64,000 bases of DNA. Origin: Erpobdella octoculata. Its lineage: Eukaryota > Annelida > Clitellata > Hirudinida > Erpobdellidae. The stretch is taken from the NCBI GenBank assembly GCA_963978895.1, contig OZ022240.1, forward strand, positions 8,823,906 to 8,887,905, read 5' to 3'. Both the position numbers and the translations under genes were made by a program. Positions 47,801 through 57,714 of the stretch are shown in pieces (positions within the stretch are counted from its first letter, which is position 1; every line of letters starts with the position of its first letter). The notes beneath the pieces are model-generated. The model saw nothing but the letters and a program-made list of their open reading frames with translations, did no database searches and was not told the origin of the DNA.

Positions 47801-50630
47801 AAAATTTCACTGCTTGAATCTCCGCGTCAAATTTTATCTGTTTTGCATAATTGAAACAATTTTCAATGTAAAACATGAGAAAAAAAAATTTCCTTAGTGA
47901 CTCAGGTGACATTCTTAAACAAATGAGCGCTGGTGACTTCTTCGGTGAAATTGGCATCCTCAACCTTGACGGAGTCAACAAGTAAGTATCATCATCGTCA
48001 TCATCATCATCATCACTACTAGGCGCGTAGTGAGAGGAGGGGACATGGATGAATACCCCGTCAGAAATTTTGACACTTTTTTAGCTGATCAAGAGGGTAT
48101 CTAGGTCAAGACGGGGTCATTTTTTCTAACACTAGTTGCTTATGTTACGCACCTCCGTAACGGCCAAATATTTATTATTGGGGGAGGGGTGATATCCTTG
48201 CTAAATGATTCCTTTTTTTTGCATAAATGTTTCCACCGTCAGAAATTCCTGGCTACGCTCCTGATCACTACCATTTTAACCGTCATTCATCATCATCATA
48301 TCAACAATCATTTACCACCACCATCTCAACCAACATTCACCACCACCAACTCTACCACCAATCATCACCATCATTATCAATGCCACCAATCACCATCATT
48401 CATGCACTTTCAGGGATTGTTCAATAAATATTATTTTAACGGTTTTTTGAAATTGGTTATAGGAGGTCAGCTGATGTCAGATCTGTCGGATATTCAGAGT
48501 TGTTTGTTTTATCAAGGGATGACGTACTCAGTGCTTTTAAGGACCATCCAGGAGCTGAGGTTGGTAAAATTAACTAATTATGTTTAAATTCATAAGAAAA
48601 GTATTCATTAGGATTACATTAGATATAACAATCAACTCTCATTCAAATTACCTTTTCTAATAATAAGATTTTAAGCAACAGAAGTTATATTTTTCGCTCT
48701 GTTGTCACACGGTATGTCCTAATAAGTCACATTATAGTCAGATAAACTTTTAATTGGTGTGATGCAACTTTGAATGATTAGATGTTTTGAATAATTTATT
48801 TAATCATCTTTGTTATTTTATCTTCAATTATTTTAAACATAAAAATGTTAAATATAATAAAGGGAGTTCTTCTTTTAATTTGTACGTCTACAGTGTTTCT
48901 TTGAAAGATGTTAGTGATGCCCGCCTATTATTTATTGGGTGTCGAAAGTGACAAAGTCAAGAGAAAAAGCTTTCATAATAAATAGTTATGACACAAACAA
49001 CCATAACCATACAGTAAAATGTATTATACAATATTATTTATGAAATATATTATGATTTATTCACTAATAGACAGTCATCCAATTTTTTTCTCTGTAGCAA
49101 ATGTTAGAGCAATTGCTTTTCAAACAGTGGGTCAAACATAGATTAATAGATTACAAATATTTAAACATTAAAAATTGTCTTTCATCCTTGTTATTTCACT
49201 CTTGTCATTGTCAACGACGACCAATCGCTGACACTATCTTCGATATCACTACCATCACCTTCAATATCATTATCAAAACCATCACTTTCGATATCATAAT
49301 CAAAACCATCATTTTTAATATCATTATCAAAACCATCATCTTTAATATCATCATCACAACCATCATCTTCAAAAATATCATCTTTAATATCATCATCACA
49401 ACCATCATCTTCAAAACCATCATCTTTAATATCATCATCACAACCATCATCTTCAAAACCATTATCTTTAATATCATCATCACAACCATCATATCAATAA
49501 CAATATCATTATCAAAAATAAACATTTTTACTATCACCATTATTAGAAACTGATCAAGGACTACGGCCGAAGAAGACTTCAGGAGTTGGGCGAGCACAAG
49601 AAGAAGAAGATGAGTGCACTTCTTGCCCAGAAAATCAGAGAAAAATCAGCTACGGGAGAATTACGAAGTTTGCTTGCTATCGATTCATCTCCGATATCCG
49701 AGGTTCCCCCACTGAGTAACTGTTCTACTTCAATACCGGGCGTATCCACAGGAGACAAGTGGCTCAGTTTGACTGCTAATCTCCTCAAGCAAGCTCGATC
49801 GAGCGTCGGTGCAGAAAGCAGTGAAACGAAAAAAAAATTAACTGGCGATGGTGATGAAGAAAGGAACTTGCTGCTGATGGAGAACGATCGAACAAAGGTT
49901 CCTACGACGGACAAAAGATGTTTGAACACGAGTGAACCACTCAACATTCAACCGATCAGAGTTTCCAATTGGAAAACAAAATGGAAAGATCGAAATATAC
50001 AAAGAAAAACAGACGACGTACACAGCATGACGTCAGCACAGACAACGACGAACATTCCTCTGCCATCTCCGTGCCTTTCTTCCAACATTAAGAACATCAA
50101 CAGCAACAACAACAATGTTGACTCCAATTTCAAAGACATGACATCTAATTTAAATTTTAATGTTGCTCAAACGGCGAAACATTTCATTCCAAAAATTATG
50201 AAAACCCAAACAAGTCAAAGTGCCGCACAAAAAATTCTAATCAACATAACCCCGAAATCAACTGGCGGAATCAGTCCTTCTCCAGTGACTGTCATGCCTG
50301 TTCAGTCATCACCTTCTCCACCTGAAACAAGCAAGCAAGAGAAGGATGTTGCAGACGACTTATCTTCGATCTGTGACGATATGGCAAAAATTATGAAAGA
50401 GTTGCTCCATAAAAAATTTGTAAGGCAAAGTTCATCTTTTAGTTTATTGCTGTCAACATGAGATTATAATTTTTAAATGAATTAAATGTTTATTTAAATG
50501 TATTCGACAGGTGGACACGAGATTGAGAAAATACGAGGCAGAAATAAAAAGATTGGAGGAAGAGAGTAAAATAAAAGAAGAAAAAATTGCCAACCTTATG
50601 AAAGAATTACAATTTTATAAGACGTTATGA
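36729..50630 (+). CDS. Cyclic-nucleotide-gated cation channel subunit (CNG/CNGL-like), 13 exons
   Basis: Plasma-membrane cation channel opened by cAMP or cGMP. Exons: 36729-36768, 36937-36967, about 37332-38077, 38850-39516, 44320-44378, 44551-44612, 44766-44854, 45143-45245, 46564-46718, 47898-47981, 48463-48559, 49547-50419, 50511-50630. All junctions are GT-AG and in phase, giving about 1041 aa. Domains: an acidic run of nine Asp near residue 18; a Ser/Thr-rich N-terminus with LEREDSFLKRFSTRQ (before S1); S1-S5 in exon 4 with S4 FPRFLKAYRLFRFVYMVETR; pore TLTTIGDMPSPE; S6 FTILSYLIGVFVFATIVG; C-linker through AYMRNHNVPADMQKRV; cyclic-nucleotide-binding domain with GDFFGEIGIL and RSADVRSVGYSELF (about 600-711); a long polar tail; and a C-terminal coiled coil (about 985-1041) likely for subunit assembly. 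The start is uncertain: an alternative is ATG 37285 in exon 3 without exons 1-2 (1033 aa). The pore Glu of CNGA types is Asp here. Confidence 0.94.
38604..38826. repeat. (ATC)n microsatellites in CNG intron 3
   Basis: ATC runs at about 38607-38652 and 38767-38826; the second ends only about 20 bases before the exon 4 acceptor at 38848-38849. Confidence 0.95.
40010..40485. repeat. 30-bp minisatellite in CNG intron 4, about 16 copies
   Basis: The unit is AGTAACATGAAATTATATTT plus GATTATATTT. Being a multiple of three, it keeps a frame open (40217-40489) that reads as hydrophobic repeats; this is intronic and not a gene. Confidence 0.95.
40490..42120. other. CNG intron 4, interior
   Basis: AT-rich intron sequence; no exon is supported. 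Confidence 0.6.
42125..42843. mobile_element. Non-autonomous TIR DNA transposon in CNG intron 4
   Basis: The left end GGCGCGTAGCCAGGATTTT with a nearby GGGGTG, and the right end (inverted) CCCGTAGCCAGGTGGGGTG, bracket about 720 bp. GTAGCCAGG-type ends also flank 48021-48262, and a lone end occurs near 28268. No transposase is seen. Confidence 0.7.
43641..43843 (+). mobile_element. 3' end of a CR1/L2-like LINE with (ATTAC)n tail
   Basis: One frame reads RDLALSLPVFKQRLKYSLFN then a stop, the usual C-terminus of CR1/L2-type ORF2. A 3' UTR follows, ending GACGCTATATAAAT and about nine ATTAC units. The tail resembles that of the SINEs at 33421 and 57395. Confidence 0.75.
46114..46205 (+). repeat. 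Dispersed repeat, diverged copy C
   Basis: CTGTCGCAGATCATTATTTG, then TCTCCATTATCCAGGTTTCA and GGCTTGTAGTGAGTAAGGCAG match the cores of copies at 2450 and 9090. It lies in the CNG intron before the exon at 46564. Confidence 0.65.
46506..46563 (+). repeat. Tandem duplication of a splice acceptor region
   Basis: A 29-bp unit (GTCTTAGCATAATTTATTCA plus TTATTAGGT) is present twice in a row, and the second copy ends at the acceptor of the CNG exon at 46564. Use of the first AG would add GTG TCT TAG, an immediate in-frame stop. Confidence 0.9.
46900..47195. repeat. 24-bp minisatellite in a CNG intron, about 12 copies
   Basis: The unit is GAATGTGATCATGAAACAAT plus TTGT. Because it is a multiple of three and lacks stops, frames stay open on both strands. 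One reads as Cys/His-rich ECDHETVC units. No splice sites in phase with the neighbouring exons support coding use. Confidence 0.93.
48021..48262. mobile_element. MITE in a CNG intron
   Basis: Ends AGGCGCGTAGTGAG and, inverted, AGGAGCGTAGCCAGGAATTT bracket about 240 bp. They are related to the ends of the element at 42125-42843. No ORF. Confidence 0.65.
49235..49500. repeat. CATCAT/ATATCATCATCACAACC minisatellite
   Basis: Units of about 51 bp (ATCATCTTTAATATCATCAT plus CACAACCATC) repeat about four times, just upstream of the CNG exon at 49547. Open frames here are artefacts of the repeat. Confidence 0.85.
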
Positions 50631-51540
50631 TGCGAAAGTGATGACACTGTTTCTAATTGTTTCATGTCAACAATATTCCTTTCTGTCATTACATTCTTAA
50701 TTGAACGTATGCATATTATAACAGCAGTACATGAATATAACTAAAAAAAATAAATTAAATGCTTAAATTGTAAAGATGCTTAAAGTTGAAAAAATAAGTA
50801 AGTTAATTATTTTTAAAAAAGTTAATAAATAACATTTCGAAGTAAAAATAAAACTAAAAACAAATAAAATATTAGAATGGATTTATAAAACTCATAGCAA
50901 CAATTAATAAAATTGTATAAATCCGTAGTTCCATTATCACGCTTTCATGCTTTCAAAATTGCATCTTCCGTTTGCTATTCTCTCTTGATGAAAGATTTGC
51001 ATCATTTTTTTATTATGTTTCCTTTTGCGAATTCTCATAGTATACAAATTAATTTAAACTCGAACATAAAAAAAATTAAAAGAAAACATGAAGATCTATC
51101 AAGACAACGAAGTTTAAAATTTAAACGTTGAAATTCGATGAGTATTTTAAGACATTTAATTTATATTATTCAAAATTTTAACCTGATCGATATCTGCCAA
51201 GAAAGCAATAGACTGATGAAAGATCATAAGGGTAAACATAACCTTATGGCTAAACGCACTGGTCTTGTTATGTTGCAAATTCATAAACCTCATTATGTAA
51301 ACAACGGAATCGGCCATCTAGCCACCGCTCAGGCTGTCGACGCTCATCTAGTCGCTAGTCCAGGTAGTCGTAGACCAGTCAGCGCGGACGTTTGGGAGCT
51401 AAATGGTGGCCGGCAACAAGTCGCTTAAAATGGCGTCATGACACTTCTGTGTATTTTTAATGCCTACAAAAATTTCCAGATTATTGTAAATTTGTTATTT
51501 AAAATTCAACTTCAAACAAGAACCCAGGGCAGTCAAAAGC
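50631..51540. other. CNG 3' flank
   Basis: AT-rich 3' UTR and flank with AATAAA-type signals (50749, 50825). A GC-richer patch at 51290-51430, with a frame ending GGRQQVA, is unexplained. Confidence 0.5.
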
Positions 51541-52500
51541 TGCAGTTAACAATCAATCAATCAACTTTATTTATATAGTCTATTTCGGTGGCGTTTAATA
51601 TGAACTTATTAAACAGATATGTTTTAAGTCTACAGCGGAAAACTGTGAGAGAAGTAGAGTTAGTGAGAGATGTAGGAAGAGAGTTCCAGAGAAAGGAACT
51701 AGAGTTGAAAAAAATAATAGAAAAAAATTCTAAAAAAGAAGCAACTTCTTGAAAGAGGTTTTGTATTGTCAATAACCTGCCAAAAAGTGAAAAAATAACT
51801 TCTGATCACACCATTTATATTGACAGAAAAGTTGCTTCAGGATTGTTTTTTGTGGTACATGTAGATGTGTGATATATGATGGAGGAAATTTATTCTTTCT
51901 CTTATAATTGATCATTTTTAAAAACAATCTTAAAGCAACTTTCCTGTCAATATAAAGAGTGTGATTAGAAGTTATTTTTTACTTTTTGGCAGGTTATTGA
52001 CAATACAAAACCTCTTTCAAGAAGTTGCTTTTTTTTTTTAGAAATTTTTTCTATTATTTTTTCTACTCTAGTCCCTTTCTCTGGAACTCTCTTCCTACAT
52101 CTCCTACATTTAAATAGAGCAGTTTTATTAGAGTGGCCAGATCTGAAGCCAGACTGATAAAGTTGTAGAAAAACACTTAGTTGTTGTTCTTCTACAACTT
52201 TTTCTATGATTTTAGAGATAAACGACAAATTAGAAACAAGCCTATAGCTAGATAAAGAAGAAGAATCAAAAGAGGCATTTTTAATAGTACGAATGATAAA
52301 GAAGAACTTAAGAACAGTTAGAAAATGGTGATAGTCATCAGGAGAGAAAGAGGGAGGAAGACATTTTTTTAATAAGGAATTTAGACAGAGAAGACCATCT
52401 ATTTTTAGAGTTAGAAGCAAGAACAATAGATTTTTTGAAAAGGAAGAATGCTTAACCACACCAAACCGTGGTTGCGGGTTTTGATTTAAAAAAAAACACA
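51541..52500 (-). mobile_element. L2/CR1-like LINE fragment, rearranged
   Basis: On the minus strand 52125-52400 encodes RT fingers (SYRLVSNLSFISKIIEKVVE, YQSGFRSGHSNKTALFK), and 51557-51772 encodes the ORF2 C-terminus (FLWNSLPTSL, LTVFRCRLKTYLFNKFI) with a short 3' UTR ending in TTGAT repeats (plus AATCAATCAATCA at about 51551). The RT palm is missing and an inverted copy of the 3' part is inserted between them (see palindrome). Confidence 0.85.
51666..52103. repeat. Palindrome: 185-bp arms around a 68-bp loop
   Basis: Arms 51666-51850 and 51919-52103 are reverse complements with only scattered differences (for example GTCAATAACCTGCCAAAAAG against CTTTTTGGCAGGTTATTGAC). The left arm carries the LINE C-terminal frame in its normal orientation; the right arm is its inverted duplicate. 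Confidence 0.92.
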
Positions 52501-52589
52501 AATTTTTTACGACTTTTCAATAAGTTTCTTTTGTCAATTATCTGTCTATGTCTATAACAAAACTTGAAATCAACTTTTAACTTACTTCA

Positions 52590-53165
52590 CGACTCGCTAG
52601 AGATCGGAAGCTTTCAGCATTAACATAAAATAGATGTCAACATAACTATTTAACTACATAAAATAAATGACAACTTGACAACACATTATTTATTATTCTA
52701 CTTATATAATCTCCCAGCCTCACCCTCTCACTCACTGGCTGGTTGGGTCTGGAGCGCTAGCACATGTGGTTTAACAAAGTACCCATCTTTATGCCATCAT
52801 AACTAGACGTCCAAACGCACATACACATAACTAAACAAGATGTCTAGGAATGGTATTCAACATTTCGAAATTTAAAATATTTCACCACGGGCCATTTTTT
52901 CTTCAATACGAAACATTGTAACCAAACGTGCAAACGCAAACGCACACATACGAGTACACTTAACTAGACAAGATGTCTAGCAATGGTTTCGACATTTTAA
53001 AATATTTAATCACATGCCCATAATAAGGCATCGTATTCACACGATGAACATGTGTCTGGAAACTTATCTGTTGATTATTGAGTAGATTTAAATAAAAGAG
53101 ACAGCGTGATTGGTTTTTTATTATTTTATTATTATGAAGACTAGATATAAAAAAAAACAGGCGTC
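52590..53165 (+). repeat. Dispersed repeat related to 33838-34390
   Basis: Direct-orientation copy. The AACTA.ACAAGATGTCTAG block is itself duplicated within this copy (about 52830 and 52965). No ORF. Confidence 0.8.
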
Positions 53166-53174
53166 GCCTATCAA

Positions 53175-53440
53175 ATTCTAGTAGCTACATAAAATAGATG
53201 AACCATATTAATTTAATAATTACAATATAAAATTGATGACAACATAATAATTTAATACCTACTCAATATGGATGAAACATTATTAATTATTATTAACTAC
53301 ATACAATGGATGACAACGTAATAATTTAATACCTACATAAAATGGATGAAGCACAATAATGCATTAATAACTAGGTACATATGATGGATGAAATCTAATA
53401 ATTTAGTAATAACTATATAAATAATTTTTGTAAATAAAGC
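53175..53440. repeat. Diverged tandem repeat, about 45-bp unit
   Basis: Units based on TACATAAAATGGATGACAAC and ATAATAATTTAATACC, five to six copies with strong divergence. Confidence 0.75.
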
Positions 53441-53811
53441 TGGTCTTAAAAATTGTTTTGATTTACTTGTTGCTGATTTTACGTTCTTTTTCGACTGTAG
53501 TCGATTTTGACGGATAAATCAAGGAGACATCTGCGGTTGCTGTTCTGGCTGTTCCGTAAGCGGATCTATGCGGATGCAGTTTCAAAACCACATAAGAAGA
53601 ACAGGTTTTCACTTAAGCTTTTGTTATTGACTAAAACAAATAATAACAATTTTTTAAATTGAACATAAAAATTATATTCAAAATTCAAATGATTTTGTCA
53701 GTGCCTAATCCCGAGTGTTGGTTTATCTTTCGATTTGCTATTTTGTTAATATGTTAAATTGCTAGTTTGTTCTTTAAATGTTGAAATGATTTTATATGTA
53801 AGCTCACAAAA

Positions 53812-53956
53812 TGCGTTGTAATATAAATGACAAAAATTTAGCACTAGATTTTTTAGATGATGAGAATAATTGCAATTTGGCTGCGGCAGTTTCATTCAAA
53901 CGCCTTGACGTTAGAGAGGGGGGATTTGAAATGATTGATTGCACAAATGTTTGGTA
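53812..53956 (+). CDS. Short uncharacterised ORF, duplicated at 54803-54919
   Basis: From the ATG at 53812 a frame of about 48 codons runs to TAG at 53954-53956. It includes NLALDFLDDENNCNLAAAV and RLDVREGGFEM. No family is recognised. The same segment recurs in direct orientation at 54803-54919, where an extra T shifts the frame at DFLDD. It is more likely an exon or transposase fragment than a free-standing gene. Confidence 0.3.
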
Positions 53957-54802
53957 GAAAAAAAATAAAAGCACTTCATTATTTATACGTAAGTTATTTC
54001 CATGACTTATTTTAGTTTTAGTTTCTTAAGATTTTTTGTAATGTAATTTTGTATGTATTCATTGAAAACTGTTGCCTTTGCCGCAATATCAAGAACAAAC
54101 AGATTTTTTGCACTTTCTTTTTGAAAATCTTTATTTATAATCATATTGGATCCATGATGCTGTGATCAAATATTCAAATATTCTTGCAGCCATTACAGTT
54201 TTCTGAGTAGCGTAGGTAGCAGACCTTCCCAGGTGGCAATAATGGATAAGCAGCAAACAATTTTTTTTCAATAAAATCTTGAAAAAATATCTTATTTTAC
54301 CTCTCCCGGTCATCGACGACTAAAAAAGCTGGTTAGTGTTTACCCATCCACGGCAACCAACGTTTTTAAAGGAAAAGTTCATTCAGTTTTAAACAAACCT
54401 TGAACACTTCTCTTCCAAAATAACTGACGACCAGGTGGAGGAAGTAGTCGTAGGTACGTAGGTACCTTTTGGAAAAAATGTCCAAAAGTGTATAAACGTT
54501 TGTCTCTAAAAATAGCTGATGACCAGGGTGGATAGTCGTAGGTATCCTTTCTAGAAAATGTTTGTGTGCTTTTTCCAAATGGTGCTTAGGGAAACGTGTC
54601 CCCTTTGTCCCCTAGCTACGCTTCTAAAAGTAAACAAAAGCTAGTTTTATTTCAAATTAGTAAAGGGTGAGTTTCTGAAAAATAAATCCTTGTGTGAGAA
54701 TTTTTATTTTTATATAATTTTGTCAGACGTAGCCATTACTAATTATTTTAAACCTTTTATTTACCTAGCGGGTTTTATTAAAATCACGAGTTTATTGCGT
54801 AG

Positions 54803-54919
54803 TAATATAAATGAAAAAAATTTAGTACTAGATTTTTTTAGATGATGAGAATAATTGCAATTTGGCTGCGGCAGTTTCATTTAAACTCCTTGACGTTAGA
54901 GAAGGGGGATTTGAAATGT
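54803..54919 (+). repeat. Second copy of the 53818-53932 segment
   Basis: Over 90 percent identical by eye, including GATGATGAGAATAATTGCAA and CTTGACGTTAGAGA. A one-base insertion in a T run breaks the frame present in the first copy. Confidence 0.88.
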
Positions 54920-56429
54920 TCTAAACAAAAATTATTGTTTACTGGTTTTGGAAAATTTTGAAATCCTTGGGAAGACTTTTTAAATTTTTGGGGAGAAAAT
55001 ATTTCTCTTAAAAATGTCTGGATGTAACACTGGGCTGGAGCTATCAAAACATTTTTTCTGACAACACGATCATGGTTGTGAAGCCAAGTTATCAGGAAAA
55101 TTCAAAAAGTGAGGTATGAAAATCATTCCATCGAATAATGAACAAAATTATACAAGCCGTATTTGTTTGCTGAACACAAAATAGTCGACACCGGCTACTT
55201 CAAAACAAAATCTAGATTCCTGAACTTCCACAGATGTGCATTTAAAACTGCTGAAAACTTAAACGAACAACTACAAGTTTTGTGAAAATAGTAAAACTTT
55301 TAATAAAATTAAAAATGAGGTGGTTAACAAATTTCTTTTAAATTTTACGCCATTCAGCATTTTTAAAGATGATGATCTAAAAATGCCAAGAAACGTATGC
55401 TTATAAAACACAGTAATAACAGGATGTTTTGTCTCAAATTGTTTCGCCGTATACCTAAACTTTTATCCAACTTTGCATGCTTAACCCACTTTTCAGTTTG
55501 CCCAAATCTAAATAAATTACAAAACCATAAAAAAACTAAGTTTTTTGCAGGTTTTTTGTATTTTGGATTTGTTGTTTTTTTTTTAAAACATACATTAGGC
55601 AATTCTTGAAAATTAAATGTTATTTTAGAAACTTCTCGAAGTATAATAAATCCATTGCCATAAGGAACAAGTTTTACTTAAAAGTTTAGTTTAGTTGGAT
55701 TACGGAAAAATTGCTAATTTATATTTCTTAGATTTGTCCATAAGAAAAAACAAGCGAAAATGACCGGTTGTGAAACTAATATGAAGAATTTAAAATAGCA
55801 ACCAATAACATTTTAAGAGCTACCAGCCATTTTAGTTTTAAAAATAATCGCCAGGCTTTATAAATACAGTAAAATTTTTAAATCGCAGTCGATGAACTGG
55901 ATTATCAGTTTGTAAAGAGTAATTTATTAAACTTGACCACCAAATTAATTGGAAAAGTTTTTAGAATACTCAGTTAATATTAGCAGCAGATTTTAAAAAG
56001 CTGTACAGATGGTATTGTTGTTGAATTATATTATCTAATCAAATATATATCACCAGCGGAGTACCCGGAATTGCCCTGGGTTTTTATAAGTTTTTCTTTC
56101 TCGCACCCATAATATAAAGTTTAAAAATATTTTTTTAAAACAACGCTCGTATACTAATGTACTAAATTGTTAAAAATAATAATATAGTGTAATATTAACA
56201 TTTATGAACTAAACTTTTTGTTTTGAATATAAGAGCGTTTGGCGTTATCTATATAATATCTATAACTTATTATCTATATACCATCTATAACCTACTATCG
56301 CCCAACGCTTTAATCTTCCAAACGAAACGATTAGCTAAAAAAATGTTAATATGTCCACATTATTATCATTTTTAACATTTCTGCAAAAGAAACATTTATA
56401 AAAAATAATGTGTCCAACGTTTTTCGTTG

Positions 56430-56430
<1 letters not shown>
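54920..56430. other. Gene-free stretch
   Basis: AT-rich. 55685-55800 is weakly related to the arms of the fold-back at 31.2-31.9 kb. A Helitron family 2 3' end relic lies on the minus strand at 56046-56105. No exon. Confidence 0.5.
56046..56105 (-). mobile_element. Helitron family 2, 3' end relic
   Basis: The minus strand reads CTTATAAAAACCCAGGGCAA then TTCCGGGTACTCCGCTGG. The terminal CTAG is mutated to CTGG. Matches the ends at 14718, 21656 and 23501. Confidence 0.65.
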
Positions 56431-56432
<2 letters not shown>

Positions 56433-56461
<29 letters not shown>

Positions 56462-57129
56462 TGTATGTATGTATGTATGTATGTATGTATGTATGTATGT
56501 ATGTATGTATGTATGTATGTATGTATGTATGTATGTATGTATGTATGTATGTATGTATGTATGTATGTATGTATGTATGTATGTATGTATGTATGTATGT
56601 ATGTATGTATGTATGTATGTATGTATGTATGTATGTATGTATGTATGTATGTATGTATGTATGTATGTATGTATGTATGTATGTATGTATGTATGTATGT
56701 ATGTATGTATGTATGTATGTATGTATGTATGTATGTATGTATGTATGTATGTATGTATGTATGTATGTATGTATGTATGTATGTATGTATGTATGTATGT
56801 ATGTATGTATGTATGTATGTATGTATGTATGTATGTATGTATGTATGTATGTATGTATGTATGTATGTATGTATGTATGTATGTATGTATGTATGTATGT
56901 ATGTATGTATGTATGTATGTATGTTTGTATGTATGTATGTATGTATGTATGTATGTATGTATGTATGTATGTATGTATGTATGTATGTATGTATGTATGT
57001 ATGTATGTATGTATGTATGTATGTATGTATGTATGTATGTATGTATGTATGTATGTATGTATGTATGTATGTATGTATGTATGTATGTATGTATGTATGT
57101 ATGTATGTATGTATGTATGTATGTATGTA
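56433..57129. repeat. (ATGT)n microsatellite, about 174 copies
   Basis: Nearly perfect over about 697 bases, with one visible T-for-A change near 56925. All open frames (Met-Tyr-Val-Cys or Thr-Tyr-Ile-His) are repeat artefacts. Confidence 0.98.
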
Positions 57130-57394
57130 TATGAATTAGAAACTGTTACAAAGCTATTTAGACATTCTGCAAGGCTCATAGCAATATTATTTTAAACTTT
57201 TTAGTGCGCAAAAGAACGTTGCTTTTTTAAAATGTATTTTTATGATGTAAAAATTATTTTTTTTTTAGAAAAATCTGTATAAGAACAAAATTTATTTCTA
57301 GTCTCTAGTGTTTCATTTTATTTTAAAAAATTTTTTACTCATTAAACATTAATAGAAAATTTTAGTAATTGTTTTTCTTACTGTTTTTGACAAT
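57130..57394. other. Spacer between microsatellite and SINE
   Basis: AT-rich; nothing recognised. Confidence 0.5.
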
Positions 57395-57605
57395 GTAAAT
57401 GTAATGTAAATGTAAATGTTTGATAATTTATATAGCGCCTTTTCCAAAGTTGTTCAAAGGCGCTGTTCTTCTTTTACATGCCCCACGGAGAAAACCATTT
57501 TACTCGCTAAGTTTTCCGTTGACATGGGCTTCTAGACAGTGAGTGCGGGGTCGAACCGTGAAGCTCTCACATTTAAGACTAACACTCTACCAATTCAGCT
57601 AACCT
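57395..57605 (-). mobile_element. tRNA-derived SINE, copy 2 (with A and B boxes)
   Basis: On the minus strand: A box TTAGCTGAATTGGTAGAG, B box GGTTCGACCCC, a body sharing CCATGTCAACGGAAAAC and CTCCGTGGGGCATGTAAAAG with 33421-33593, then GCGCCTTTGAACAA...AAAAGGCGCTATATAAATT and a (ATTTAC)n tail. Transcribed by RNA polymerase III if active. The tail resembles the LINE end at 43641-43843, its possible mobiliser. Confidence 0.9.
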
Positions 57606-57636
57606 AGCACCAACAATGGTTTTAGTGTCTTGAAAC

Positions 57637-57639
<3 letters not shown>

Positions 57640-57713
<74 letters not shown>
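57640..57713. repeat. (TA)n microsatellite
   Basis: About 35 TA units immediately left of the Helitron, which probably inserted into it. Confidence 0.95.

Positions 57714-57714
<1 letters not shown>

Noticed and set aside
49101..49597. ORFs of 128-150 codons next to a CNG exon
   Set aside because: Made of ATC-rich repeats upstream of the true acceptor at 49545-49546; composition is Ile/Thr or Met/Val only.
51138..51428. 96-codon plus ORF ending GGRQQVA
   Set aside because: No family, splice signal or upstream promoter recognised. The GC-richer end may be a repeat, so it is left unannotated.
56346..57195. ORFs of 235-277 codons on both strands
   Set aside because: Translations of (ATGT)n.
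57540..57600. A tRNA gene on the minus strand
   Set aside because: A and B boxes are present but no cloverleaf closes, and the unit continues into a SINE body and tail.
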